From: Ryuthela nishihirai
Lineage: Eukaryota; Arthropoda; Arachnida; Araneae; Heptathelidae
NCBI GenBank assembly: GCA_038380435.1
Contig: JAWZYU010000034.1
Span: forward strand, 41,478,901-41,542,900
DNA length: 64,000 nucleotides
Direction of reading: 5' to 3'
Shown here: piece by piece, positions 1 to 10,963 of the stretch
Layout of the letters: each line of letters opens with the position of its first letter
Numbering within the stretch: position 1 is the stretch's first letter
Position numbers and translations under genes: made by a program
Notes under the pieces: generated by a model
What the model saw: the letters and a program-made list of their open reading frames with translations, nothing else
Databases searched by the model: none
Told to the model about the DNA's origin: nothing

Positions 1-748
1 GGGACCCACTGGAACAGCTGTTGGGAGACAGATGGTTGCCTCCCGTCAAGGCGATCCAGCGTGTTCTTTAACGTTGGGTTGTTTTACCTCTGAGCGGCAT
101 TTTTTTGCACACAATGGGCTAAATGGCCAGGTCACATGAACCCCGAAGACTCAGAGAAGGTTGGGGGAGGGGACCCACTGGAACAGCTGTTGGGAGACAG
201 ATGGTAGCCTCCCGTCAAGGCCATCCAGCGTGTTCTTTAACGTTGGGTTGTTTTACCTCTGAGCGGCACTTTTTTGCACACAATGGGCTAAATGGCCAGG
301 TCGCATGGACCCCGAAGGCTCAGAGAAGGTTGGGGGAGGGGACCCACTGGAACGGCTGTTGGGAGACAGATGGTAGCCTCCCGTCAAGGCCATCCAGCGT
401 ATTCTTTAACGTTGGGTTGTTTTACCTCTGAGCGGCACTTTTTTGCACACTATGGGCTAAATGGCCAGGTCACATGGACCCCGAAGGCTCAGAAAAGGTT
501 GGGGGAGAGGACCCGCTGGAACAGCTGTTGGGAGACATATGGTAGCCTCCCGTCAAGGCCATACAGCGTGTTCTTTAACGTTAGGTTGTTTTACCTCTGA
601 GCGGCACTTTTTTGCACATCATGGGCTAAATGGCCAGGTCACAAGGACCCCGAAGGCTCAGAGAAGGTTGGGAGAGGGGACCCACTGGAACAGCTGTTTG
701 GAGACAAATGGTAGCCTCCCGTCAAGGCCATCCAGCGTGTTCTTTAAC
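1..748 (-). repeat. 169-bp SINE-A tail satellite, array 1
   Basis: Head-to-tail units begin at 73, 242, 411 and 580, exactly 169 bp apart, and the array runs off the left edge. Each unit runs from GTTGGGTTGTTTTACC to GTGTTCTTTAAC. The last unit continues into a SINE-A body at 749, so the array is the SINE 3' tail repeated. Confidence 0.95.
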
Positions 749-963
749 GTGCACAGGGTATGTCTCTCCCGCACACGGGGCCACGGCTTAACGTCCCATC
801 CGACGGACGGCGGCCTTTCCAAGCCCATCGGTGTCCCCTACTGACCGTGTACAGGACGGGGAATTTTGAGGAGATAAATCTTAACGCTCACCCAGCTGGG
901 ACTCGAACCTGGGAACTACAGATTACGAGCCTGGCGCGCTACCGACTGAGCCACCCCCGCCCC
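580..963 (-). mobile_element. SINE-A copy 1 (tRNA-derived SINE)
   Basis: Read on the minus strand, the order is tRNA-like head (A box TGGCTCAGTCGGT, B box GGTTCGAGTCC), a conserved middle (GGATGGGACGTTAAGCCGTG to GTGCACGTTAAAGAAC), then a tail ending AAAACAACCCAAC. The middle resembles the conserved central domains of other invertebrate SINEs, by memory and not by search. Length is about 384 bp. Confidence 0.9.
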
Positions 964-1288
964 ATTTACTAGCAGAATTAACCGGCGTTGCTCTGAGCTA
1001 AATCTAAAGTATAGGGTAGATGGTTATTCTCACGTCACAAGCTTTTTTCGTTGCATAAATTCATTACGATTGTTTCTTACCACACTCAATTCTCTGTTAA
1101 AAACGCACACACAACTCTCTGTTAAACATTTATATTCGGTAATTCTTTTGAGGTGGTCTCCCGACATTTCATTTCGCATAAAATTCATGACGATTCTCCT
1201 CTCCCCGCTAGTCGTTCAATGAAAATTTCAGCATCTTTTAGGCGAATTCCGAAACTTTCTCTCTGAAGTACATAGTAGATGGCACACC
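964..1288. other. Intergenic, no gene seen
   Basis: AT-rich sequence with two diverged short matches (near 1040-1075 and 1165-1205) to the SINE flanks at 3089-3150 and 3775-3830. This hints at an older local duplication. No coding signal. Confidence 0.4.
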
Positions 1289-2811
1289 CAAGCCGGGTTG
1301 TTTTCCCTCTGAGCGGCACTTTTTTGCCCACCGTGGGCTAAATGGCCAGGTCACATGGACCCCAAAGGCTCAGAGAAGGTTGGAGGTGGGAACCCAATGG
1401 AACAGCTGTTGGGAAACATATGGTAGCCTTCCGTCAAGGCCGTCCAGCGTGTTCTTTAACGTTGGGTTGTTTTACCTCTGAGCGGCACTTTTCTGCACAC
1501 AATGGGTTAAATAGCCAGGTCACAAGGATCCCGAAGGCTCAGAGAAGGTTGGGGGAGGGGACCCACTGGAACAGCTGTTAGGAGATAGATGGTAGCCTCC
1601 CGTCAAGGCCATCCAGCGTGTTCTTTAACGTTGGGTTGTTTTACCTCTGAGCGGCACTTTTTTGCATACTATGGGCTAAATGGCCAGGTCACAAGGACCC
1701 CAAAGGCTCAGGGAAGGTTGGGGGAGGGGACCCACTGGAACAGCTGTTGGGAGACATATGGTAGCCTCCCGTCAAGGCAGTCGAGCGTGTTCTTTAACGT
1801 TGGGTTGTTTTACCTCTGAGCGGCACTTTTTTCCACACCATGGGCTAAATGGCCTGGTCACAAGGACCCCAAAGGCTCAAAGAAGGTTGGGGGAGGGGAC
1901 CCACTGGAACAGCTGTTGGGAGTCAGATGGTAGCCTCCCGTCAAGGCCATCCAGCGTGTTCTATAACGTTGGGTTGTTTTACCTCTGAGCGGCACTTTTT
2001 TGCACACCATGGGCTAAATTGCCAGGTCACAAGGACCCTAAAGGCTCAGTGAAGGTTGGGGGAGGGGACCCACTGGAACAGTTGTTGGGAGTCAGATGGT
2101 AGCCTCCCGTCAAGGCCGTCGAGCGTGTTCTTTAACGTTGGGTTGTTTTACCTCTGAGCGGCACTTTTTTGCACACTATAGGCTAAATGGCCGGTCACAA
2201 GGACCCCAAAGGTTCAGAGAACGTTGGGGGAGGGGACCCATTGGAACAGCTGTTGGGAGACAGATGGTAGCCTCCCGTCAAGGCCGTCGAGCGTGTTCTT
2301 TAACGTTGGGTTGTTTTACCTCTGAGCGGCACTTTTTTGCACACTACGGGCTAAATGGCCGGTCACAAGGACCCCAAAGGCTCAGTGAAGGTTGGGGGTA
2401 GGGGACCCACTGGAACAGTTGTTCGGAGATAGATAGTAGCCTCCCGTCAAGGCCATCCAGCGTGTTCTTTAACGTTGGGTTGTTTTACCTCTGAGCGGCA
2501 CTTTTGTGCACACAATGGGTTAAATAGCCAGGTCACATGGACCCCAAAGGCTCAGAGAAGGTTGGAGGTGGGAACCCAATGGAACAGCTGTTGGGAAACA
2601 GATGGTAACCTTCCGTCAAGGCCATCCAGCGTGTTCTTTAACGTTGGGTTGTTTTACCTCTGAGCGGCACTTTTGTGCACACAATGGGTTAAATAGCCAG
2701 GTCACATGGACCCCAAAGGCTCAGAGAAGGTTGGAGGAAGGAACCCAATGGAACAGCTCTTGGGAAACAGATGGTAGTCTTCCGTCAAGGCCATCCAGTG
2801 TGTTCTCTAAC
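1289..2811 (-). repeat. 169-bp SINE-A tail satellite, array 2 (9 units)
   Basis: Units start near 1294, 1461, 1630, 1799, 1968, 2137, 2305, 2474 and 2643, with spacing 167-169 bp. Units at 2137-2473 share a missing base in the GGCCAGGTCAC segment, and those at 1294, 2474 and 2643 share other variants. This mosaic is expected from unequal exchange. Confidence 0.93.
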
Positions 2812-3088
2812 GTGCACAGGGTATCGATCTCCAACAGATGGTAGCCTTCCGTCAAGGCCATCCAGTGTGTTCTTTGACGTGCACAGGGTATGGCTCTCCC
2901 GCACACGGGCCACGGCTTAACGTCCCATGCGACGGACGGCGGCCTTTCCAAGCCCATCGGTGTCCACTACTGACAGTGGACAGGGCGGGGAATTTTGAGA
3001 GATAAATCTCAACGCTGACCCAGCTGGACTCGAACCTGGGAACTACATATTACGAGTCTGGCGCGCTACCGACTGAGCCACCCCCGCC
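2643..3088 (-). mobile_element. SINE-A copy 2, with internal duplication
   Basis: A body and tRNA head follow array 2. A segment from the tail (ACAGATGGTAGCCTTCCGTC to CGTGCACAGGGTAT) is repeated at 2836-2890, suggesting slippage or template switching. The tRNA head ends at about 3088. Confidence 0.88.
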
Positions 3089-3174
3089 GGAAGCTTTCAA
3101 TTGGCAAATAACTCATTACAATCCTTCTCCATACCTCTTCCCCTCGATAAAAGTTTTGTACTCCTCTTTCACTG

Positions 3175-3731
3175 GTGGGCGGGGTGGCTCAGTCGGTAGC
3201 GCGCCAGGCTCGTAATCTGTAGTTCCCAGGTTCGAGTCCCAGCTGGGTCAGCGTTGAGATTTATCTCCGCAAAATTCCCCGCCCTTCCCACGGTCAGTAG
3301 GGAACACCGATGGGCTTGGAAAGGCCGCCTTCCGTCGGATGGGACGTTTAGCCGTGGCCCCGTGTGCGGGAGAGCCATACCGTGTGCACGTTAAAGAACT
3401 CGCTGGATGACCTTGACTGGAGGCTACCATCTGTCTCCCAACAGCTGTTCCAGTGTGTCCCCTCCCCCAACCTTCTCTTAGCATTCGGGGTCCATGTAAC
3501 CTGGGCATTTAGCCCATGGTGTGCAAAAGAGTGCCGCTCAGAGGTAAAACAACCCAAACGTTAAAGAACACGCTGGATCGCCTTGACGGGAGGCTACCAT
3601 CTGTCTCCCAACAGCTGTTCCAGTGGGTCCCCTCCCCATCCTTCTCTGAGTCTTCGGGGTCCATGTGACCTGGCCATTTAGCCCATGGTGTGCAAAAAAG
3701 TGCCGCTCAGAGGTAAAACAACCCAACCCAA
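3175..3731 (+). mobile_element. SINE-A copy 3, two tail units
   Basis: Opposite orientation to copy 2, so the two tRNA heads face each other about 86 bp apart. Two tail units follow the body. It is flanked by an imperfect direct repeat, CTCTTTCACTGG (3164-3175) and CTCTGTCACTGG (3732-3743), the likely target-site duplication. Confidence 0.9.
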
Positions 3732-3743
3732 CTCTGTCACTGG

Positions 3744-4356
3744 CTGTCTGAAACTAGCATAAACTGCCCCACTCCGAAAGCTTCCATTTGACAAAAAGCT
3801 CATTACAATTTATTCGTCCCTTCCCCTCCCCCCCCCCCCCCCGGTATAATTTTTCCCCCACCTCTTTAAAAGTCTGAAACTCTTTTTCAAGTGGTAGTAG
3901 ATCGCACTCTCTATGTCATTTTGAATAAATGCCAATGCTAAACCGATGAGATACCTGTTATTAAATGTTAAATCTATGGAGATTTTCAGAAATTCAAACC
4001 CGCTCACCCGTTTTGGTTCACCCCATTGGGTTTTGCAGTCTATAATCTTCCCCCGAATGAAGGGAACATTCATGCAGTTTGGTACCCCCTACTGTTAGAT
4101 TCTAGGGGCAGAGTACATAAGCGGACAGACCCCAAATTTTCTCCTTTATATATTAGATTATAATTACAGCTGAATGTAGGAGGGGCAAGGCGGATATGAA
4201 CCCCACCACCTTCCATTGCACCGGTTACTCTTATTGCTAGTAAGGGTAGAAGAGGCAAAAAAAATTTATTTGTATCTGATGCATTTTTCAAGATAATACC
4301 TGTAAAACAGGGGGGGGGGGGGTAATACTGCATTGGAAATCCTATCTCCTGCCCCC

Positions 4357-4387
<31 letters not shown>

Positions 4388-4655
4388 ACTTCTTTTCTGC
4401 TGATGTAAACCAACTCAACCCGAAACAGTTTCTGTTATAGAAACTTTTAACCATGAAAGGTGATTTGCCTTGTTCAAAACAATGTTATCTATGCTGGTGG
4501 CTCAGAAAACCGAAATTTTACAAAATGACTACTAATGTCGTTGCTTACTGATTAGTGCTTTATTTCATGTTTTTTATTTCGCGGTTACATGTTACAAATG
4601 AGGAGTAAACCATGTCAATTTTCTATTCCATGACAAACTGAAACTGCTTTGGTAT
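3744..4655. other. Intergenic with homopolymer tracts
   Basis: No gene seen. There are long C or G runs at about 3829-3842, 4311-4322 and 4353-4373, the last followed by an (AC)n run to about 4388. Short reading frames across these tracts are low complexity. Confidence 0.5.
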
Positions 4656-4665
4656 CTTTTTCACA

Positions 4666-5052
4666 TAGGGGCGGGGGTGGCTCAGTCGGTAGCGCACCAG
4701 GCTCGTAATCTGTAGTTCCCAAGTACGAGTCCCAGCTGGGTCAGCGTTGAGATTTATCTCCGCAAAATTCCCCGCCCTGCCCACGGTCAGTAGGGGACAC
4801 CGATGGGCTTGGAAAGGCCGGCGTCCGTCGGATGGGACGTTAAGCCGTGGCCCCGTGTGCGGGAGAGCCATACCCTGTGCACGTTAAAGAACACGCTAGA
4901 TGACCTTGACGGGAGGCTACCATCTGTCTCCCAACAGCTGTTCCAGTGGGTCCCCTCTCCCAACCTTCTCTGAGCCTTCCGGGTCCATGTGACCTGCCCA
5001 TTTAGCCCATGGTGTGCAAAAAAGTGCCGCTCATAGGTAAAACAACCCAACC
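4666..5052 (+). mobile_element. SINE-A copy 4
   Basis: A full single-tail SINE-A flanked by the perfect direct repeat CTTTTTCACA (4656-4665 and 5053-5062), a target-site duplication. Confidence 0.93.
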
Positions 5053-6315
5053 CTTTTTCACAATTTAAATTAGTACGTTTTCCCTAATCCCTTAAACCAC
5101 GCCCGTGAACAGTTTAATCATTTTTCAATTTTTAGATTACAAAGATTTGAATAGGGGTCTGTAGCACCGTAACCGCTATGAATATGGACGTGACGCTGAC
5201 AAAAAAATGGGTTCTCCTCATTTGGAAGGTCGCCGACCATCAACTAGGGTTCCATTAAAGAGTGTTTTTTTTTTTTATTGTATTACAGGTTGGATTGGAT
5301 TGTTTTACCTCTGAGCGGTACTTCTTCTGCACACCATGGCTAAATGGCCAGGTCACATGGACCCCGAAGGCTCAGAAAAGGTTGGGGGAGAGGACCCGCT
5401 GTTGGGAGACATATGGTAGCCTCCCGTCAAGGCCATACAGCGTGTTCTTTAACGTTAGGTTGTTTTACATCTGAGCGGCACTTTTTTGCACACCATGGGC
5501 TAAATGGCCAGGTCACAAGGACCCCGAAGGCTCAGAGAAGGTTGGGGGAGGAGACCCACTGGAACAGCTGTTGGGAGACAGATGGTAGCCTCCCGTCAAG
5601 GCCATCCAGCGTGTTCTTTAACGTTGGGTTCTTTAATCTGAGCGGCACTTTTTTGCACACCATGGGCTAAATGGCCAGGTCACATGGACCCCAAAGGTTC
5701 AGAAAAGGTTGAGGGAGAGGACCCACTGGAACAGTGTTGGAAAACAGATGGTAGCCTCCCGTCAAGGCCATCCAGCGTGTTCTTTAACGTTGGGTTCTTT
5801 AATCTCTGAGCGGCACTTTTTTGCACACCATGGGCTAAATGGCCAGGTCACATGGACCCCGAAGGCTCAGAGAAGGTTGGGGGAGTGGACCCACTGGAAC
5901 AGCTGTTGGGAGACAGATGGTAGCCTCCCGTCAAGGCCATCCAGCGTGTTCTTTAACGTTGTGTTGTTTTACCTCTGAGCGGCACATTTTTGCACACAAT
6001 GGGCTAAATGACCAGGTCACATGGACCCCGAAGGCTCAGAGAAGGTTGGGGGAAGGGACCCACTGGAACAGCTGTTGGGAGACAGATGGTAGCCTCCCGT
6101 CAAGGCCATCCAGCGTGTTCTTTAACGTTGGGTTGTTTTACCTCTGAGCGGCACTTTTTTGCACAGCATGGGCAAATGGCCAGGTCACAAGCACCCGAAG
6201 GCTCAGAAAAGGTTGGGGGAGAGGACCTACTGGAACAGCTGTTGGAAGCCAAATGGTAGCCTCCCCGTCAAGGCCATCCAGCGTGTTCTTTAACATGCAC
6301 AGAGTATGACTCTCC

Positions 6316-7105
6316 AGGGATCCGGAAAAGTGTCCCCTCGCATTTCGCCTCCCAGATTTCGCCCCCAGCACATTTCGCCCCCTGTAGATAATGGGTAGGC
6401 TACAAAAATGTAAATAATTCTACTTTATTTTATTTTAATAGAATAAATGCACATTATTGTTTAAAACTCGAAGTTGTATGCAATGCCTCTAAGGTAATCA
6501 ATCACATTACGATTTTGAAAATCTTGGACTATTCTTTTGATTCTAGCAGAAATTGCAGCATATTTCTTGTTTCTTTGATTGCCTGAATTACCGGCAATTA
6601 GTTGTGTAATTTCGAAATTGTGCAGCCCTTGTTGTTTCTTTAAAGAATCAGTGAATCGGTAAATATTTGGGAATCAAGTAGCACAAGTTTCCTGAAATCC
6701 CCTGTGCCACCCCTCCACACCGTTGTTGGTACGTTGCTGATCATTCAGTGTTCGTGTGTAAACATTCCACAATTCGATGCCAAAAATGGGTAATTGCCGG
6801 CCTCTCCGTTGTCTTCTTCCGATATATGTATCTTCAAAGTAGTTTGCAATCACCATAGCTTCAATGGGAAAGTCATCAGCTTCTACTAATTTGGAAAATT
6901 TGTTCGGAAAAGTTAGTTATCGGAAGTTCAGTTCGAGTAATCGAGAGAGTTTAACATTTAATCTCCACTAAAGGGATTGGGATTTCAATAAAAATTCGAG
7001 TTATCGAGAGTTGACTGTATTTACAGTTTTGTAACCTACTCATTATCTACAGGGGGCGAAATGTGGGGGCGGGGCGAAATGCGAGGGGCCACTTTTCCGT
7101 AAATC
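6316..7105 (-). mobile_element. MULE-like DNA transposon remnant, copy 1
   Basis: Terminal inverted repeats of about 85 bp (GGAAAAGTG.CCCCTCGCATT inward) are flanked by GACTCTCC (6308-6315 and 7106-7113). The element lies inside a SINE-A body, which resumes after it. The minus-strand interior (about 6430-6880) resembles the C-terminus of a Mutator-like transposase ('RTNNGVEGWHRGF') but has a stop and a small frameshift relative to copy 2. Confidence 0.82.
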
Positions 7106-7910
7106 GACTCTCCCGCACATGGGGCCACTACTTAACGTCCCATCCGACGGATGGTGGCCTTTCCAAGCCCATCGATGTCCCCTACTAACCGTGGGCAGAG
7201 CGGTATTACAGGGTTGGGTTGTTTTACCTCTGAGCGGCACTTTTTTGCACACCATGGGCTAAATGGCCAGGTCACATGGACCCGGAAGGCTCAGAGAAGG
7301 TTGGGGGAGGGGACCCACTGGAACAGCTGTTGGGAGACAGATGGTAGACTCCTGTCAAGGACATCCAGCGTGTTCTTTAACGTTGGATTGTTTTACCTCT
7401 GAGCGGCACTTTTTTGCACACCATGGGCTAAATGGCCAGGTCACATGGACCCCGAAGGCTCAGAAAAAGTTGGGGGAGAGGACTCACTGGAACAGCTGTT
7501 GGGAGACAGATGGTAGCCTCCCGTCAAGGCCATCCAGCGTGTTCTTTAACGTTGCATTGTTTTACCTCTGAGCGGCACTTTTTTGCACACCATGGGCTAA
7601 ATGGCCAGATCACATGGACCCCAAAGGCTCAGAGAAGGTTGGGGGAGAGGACCCACTGGAACAGCTGTTGGGAAACAGATGGTAGCCTCCAGTCAAGGCC
7701 ATCCAGCATGTTCTTTAACTTTGGGTTGTTTTACCTCTGAGCGGCACTTTTTTGCGCAGCATGGGCTAAATGGCCTGGTCAAAAGCACCCCGAAGGCTCA
7801 GAAAAGGTTGGGGGAGAGTACCTACTGAAACAGCTGTTGGAAGCCAGATGATAGCCTCCCCGTCAAGGCCATCCAGCGTGTTCTTTAACATGCACAGAAT
7901 ATGACTCTCC

Positions 7911-8702
7911 AGGGATCCGGAAAAGTGTCCCCTCGCATTTCGCCTCCCAGATTTCGCCCCCAGCACATTTCGCCCCCTGTAGATAATGAGTAGGCTACAA
8001 AAATGTAAATAATTCTACTTTATTTTATTTTAATAGAATAAATGCACATTATTGTTTAAAACTCGAAGTTGTATGCAATGCCTCTTAATGTAATCAATCA
8101 CATTACGATTTTGAAAATCTTGGACTATTTTTTTGATTCTAGCAAAAATTGCAGCATATTTCTTGTTTCTTTGATTGCCTGAATTACCGGCAATTAGTTG
8201 TGTAATTTCGAAATTGTGCAGCCTTTGTTGTTGTTTCTTTAAAGAATCAGTGAAACGGTAAATATTTGGGAATAAAGTAGCACAAGTTTCCTGAAATCCC
8301 CTGTGCCACCCCTCCATACCGTTGTTGGTACGTTGCTGATCATTCAGTGTTCGTGTGTAAACATTCCACAATTCGATGGCAAAAATGGGTAATTGCCGGC
8401 CTCTCCGTTGTCTTCTTCCGATATATGTATCTTCAAAGTAGTTTGCAATCACCATAGCTTCAATGGGGAAGTCATCAGCTTTAACTAATTTTGAAAATTT
8501 GTTCGGAAAAGTTAGTTATCGGAAGTTCAGTTCGAGTAATCGAGAGAATTTAACATTGAATCTCCACTAAAAGGGCTGGGACTTCAATAAAAATTCGAGT
8601 TATCGAGAGTTGACTGTATTTACATTTTTGTAACCTACTCATTATCTACAGAGGGCGAAATGTGCGGGGGGCGAAATGCGACGGGCCACTTTTCCGTAAA
8701 TC
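7911..8702 (-). mobile_element. MULE-like DNA transposon remnant, copy 2
   Basis: Same inverted repeats, same host site and same GACTCTCC flanks (7903-7910 and 8703-8710) as copy 1, offset by about 1,596 bp. It therefore arose by duplication after insertion. Confidence 0.85.
8030..8455 (-). pseudogene. MULE transposase C-terminal fragment
   Basis: A 141-codon open frame with 'ELWNVYTRTLNDQQRTNNGM' and 'EGWHRGFQETC', then 'FPNIYRFTDSLKKQQ'. This pattern occurs at the C-terminal end of MULE transposases in animal genomes. The catalytic DDE part is absent, so the element is non-autonomous. Annotation is by motif recall. Confidence 0.7.
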
Positions 8703-9149
8703 GACTCTCCCGCACATGGGACCACTACTTAACGTCCCATCCGACGGATAGTGGCCTTTCCAAGCCCATCGATGTCCCCTACTAACCGTGGGCAGAACGG
8801 TATTACAGGGTTGGGTTGTTTTACCTCTGAGCGGCACTTTTTTGCACACCATGGGCTAAATGGCCAGGTCACATGGACCCGGAAGGCTCAGAGAAGGTTG
8901 GAGGAGGGGACCCACTGGAACAGCTGTTGGGAGACAGATGGTAGCCTCCCGTCAAGGCCATCCAGCGTGTTCTTTAACGTGCACAGGGTATGGCTCTCCC
9001 GCACACGGGGCCACGGCTTAACGTCCCATCCGACGGACGGCGGCCTTTCCAAGCCCATCGGTGTCCCCTACTCACCGTGGGCAGAGTGGTATTACAGGTT
9101 AGTTTGGATTATATTCCTATGTAAAAGTTGGTAGCAGATGGTCGTTTTG

Positions 9150-9290
9150 GGGAGTTTGCATTGTTTTACCTCTGATCTGCACTTTTTAAACACAATGAGC
9201 TAAATGGGTTATTCATAAAACCCAAAGGGTTCAGAGGGTGGGGAAGACCCACTGGACAGCTGTTAAGCTTCCCGTCAAGGTCATCAACTG
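9150..9290 (-). repeat. Diverged SINE-A tail fragment
   Basis: Weak but collinear match to the tail unit (TGTTTTACCTCTGATCTGCA, then CCCACTGGACAGCTGTTAAG) with many changes and deletions. An old copy. Confidence 0.7.
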
Positions 9291-9451
9291 TTTTATTTCT
9301 CAACAATCACTACACCATGTATTAAAACTGTATTTTGTTCGTAACCTTTATCACTGATTTCTGTAAAAATGAGGTACATAGATAAAATATACATAAACAA
9401 TGAAAAAACGCAAACCATTAACCAAAATACAGTCATAATAATATTTAAAAT

Positions 9452-10570
9452 ATGCCAAGGTTAGGATTCCCGAATGCATTCCGCCCTCCCATTTACATTT
9501 CTTGCAAGAAATTAGTGTCCGAGTGCCAAGGTTAGGATTCCCGAATGGATTCCGCCCCCCATTTACATTTCTTGCAAGAAATTAGTGTCCGAGTGCCAAG
9601 GTTAGGATTCCCGAATGCATTCCGTCCCCCATTTACATTTCTTGCAAGAAATTAGTGTCCGAGTGCCAAGGTTAGGATTCCCGAATGCATTCCGTCCCCC
9701 ATTTACATTTCTTGCAAGAAATTAGTGTCCGAGTGCCAAGGTTAAGATTCCCGAATGCATTCTGCCCCCCATTTACATTTCTTGCAAGAAATTAGTGTCC
9801 GAGTGCCAAGGTTAGGATTCCCGAATGCATTCCGCCCCCCATTTACATTTCTTGCAAGAAATTAGTGTCCGAGTGCCAGGGTTAGGATTCCCGAATGCAT
9901 TCCGCCCCCATTTACATTTCTTGCAAGAAATTATTGTCCGAGTGCCAAGGTTAGGATTCCCGAATGCATTCCGCCCCCATTTACATTTCTTGCAAGAAAT
10001 TAGTGTCCGAGTGCCAAGGTTAGGATTCCCGAATGCATTCCGCAGTCCCATTTACATTTCTTGCAAGAAATTAGTGTCCGAGTGCCAAGGTTAGGATTCC
10101 TGAATGCATTCCGCCCCCATTTCTTGCAAGAAATTAGTGTCCGAGTGCCAAGGTTAGGATTCCCGAATGCATTCCGCCCCCCATTTACATTTCTTGCAAG
10201 AAATTAGTGTCCGAGTGCCAAGGTTACGATTCCCGAATGCATTCCGCCCCCCATTTACATTTCTTGCAAGAAATTAGTGTCCGAGTGCCAAGGTTAGGAT
10301 TCCCGAATGCATTCCGCCCCCATTTACATTTCTTGCAAGAAATTAGTGTCCGAGTGCCAAGGTTAGGATTCCCGAATGCATTCCGCCCCCATTTACATTT
10401 CTTGCAGGAAATTAGTGTCCGAGTGCCAAGGTTAGGATTCCCGAATGCATTCCGCCCCCATTTACATTTCTTGCAGGAAATTAGTGTCCGAGTGCCAAGG
10501 TTAGGATTCCCGAATGCATTCCGCCCCCATTTACATTTCTTGCAGGAAATTAGTGTCCGAGTGCCAAGGG
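9452..10570 (+). repeat. 68-70-bp minisatellite, block 1 (about 16 units)
   Basis: The unit runs from CCAAGGTTAGGATTCCC to ATTAGTGTCCGAGTG. Each unit has two perfect palindromes, GAATGCATTC and ATTTCTTGCAAGAAAT. Length variation comes mainly from the C run between them; one unit near 10110 lacks the ATTTAC segment. Reading frames across it are repeat artefacts. Confidence 0.95.
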
Positions 10571-10963
10571 TTAGGTTACGTCCGAGCCCCTTACACTCGG
10601 ACGTTTGTTATCTGATAACTGTTCTTTTACCTCTGTATTTAGATTTTTAAGACATACTGGATATTTTACTCACATATAGTTTTTACTCTTTATCTTTATA
10701 TATATATTTAACCCAGATTGCTTTACCTGGGTTACTTTTATCTCTTTTTATAACATATTTCTACATTTGTTAACTGTTATTCCCAACGTGGTATTTTTAT
10801 TGTTTTACATTTTTCTTCTTAAATTTGTAATTTATCTTTTAACATATTGGTTCAGGGTTTCACGATTTTATCTTTTTACTTTTTGGACTTTTGTTTGGCG
10901 CATTATAGCCGTAGATGCTGATGCGCCATAAAACCCTAAACAACCAACCAACCAACCAACCAG
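10571..10963 (+). mobile_element. Probable truncated LINE 3' end inside the minisatellite
   Basis: About 390 bp of unrelated sequence splits the minisatellite. It ends in an 8-bp stem (TGGCGCAT / ATGCGCCA) followed by ACCCTAAACAACCAACCAAC, a simple AACC repeat typical of some non-LTR retrotransposon 3' ends. A second hairpin, ACGTCCGAG / CTCGGACGT, lies at its left end. GCCAAGG borders both sides. Confidence 0.55.

Larger units (their letters stand above)
5290..9089 (-). repeat. SINE-A tandem complex with two MULE insertions
   Basis: Three blocks (5290-7203, 7213-8800, 8810-9089) each run from tail units into a SINE-A body truncated before the tRNA head. TATTACAGG precedes the first block (5281) and closes each block (7204, 8801, 9090). 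Blocks 1 and 2 carry 6 and 4 tail units and a MULE; block 3 has one tail unit and no MULE. The layout suggests one SINE insertion bounded by TATTACAGGTT, later enlarged by duplication. Confidence 0.85.

Noticed and set aside
3181..3250. tRNA gene-like A and B boxes (also at about 4680, 13800, 16310, 31010)
   Set aside because: Each is the head of a SINE-A copy followed by the SINE body, and the cloverleaf stems are imperfect.
4070..4454. ORFs with Gly/Pro runs
   Set aside because: They arise from C/G homopolymers and an AC microsatellite.
123..9134. Many overlapping ORFs of 60-140 residues beginning [15 protein letters not shown] or with [14 protein letters not shown]
   Set aside because: They are translations of the 169-bp SINE tail in shifting frames and occur wherever the SINE does.
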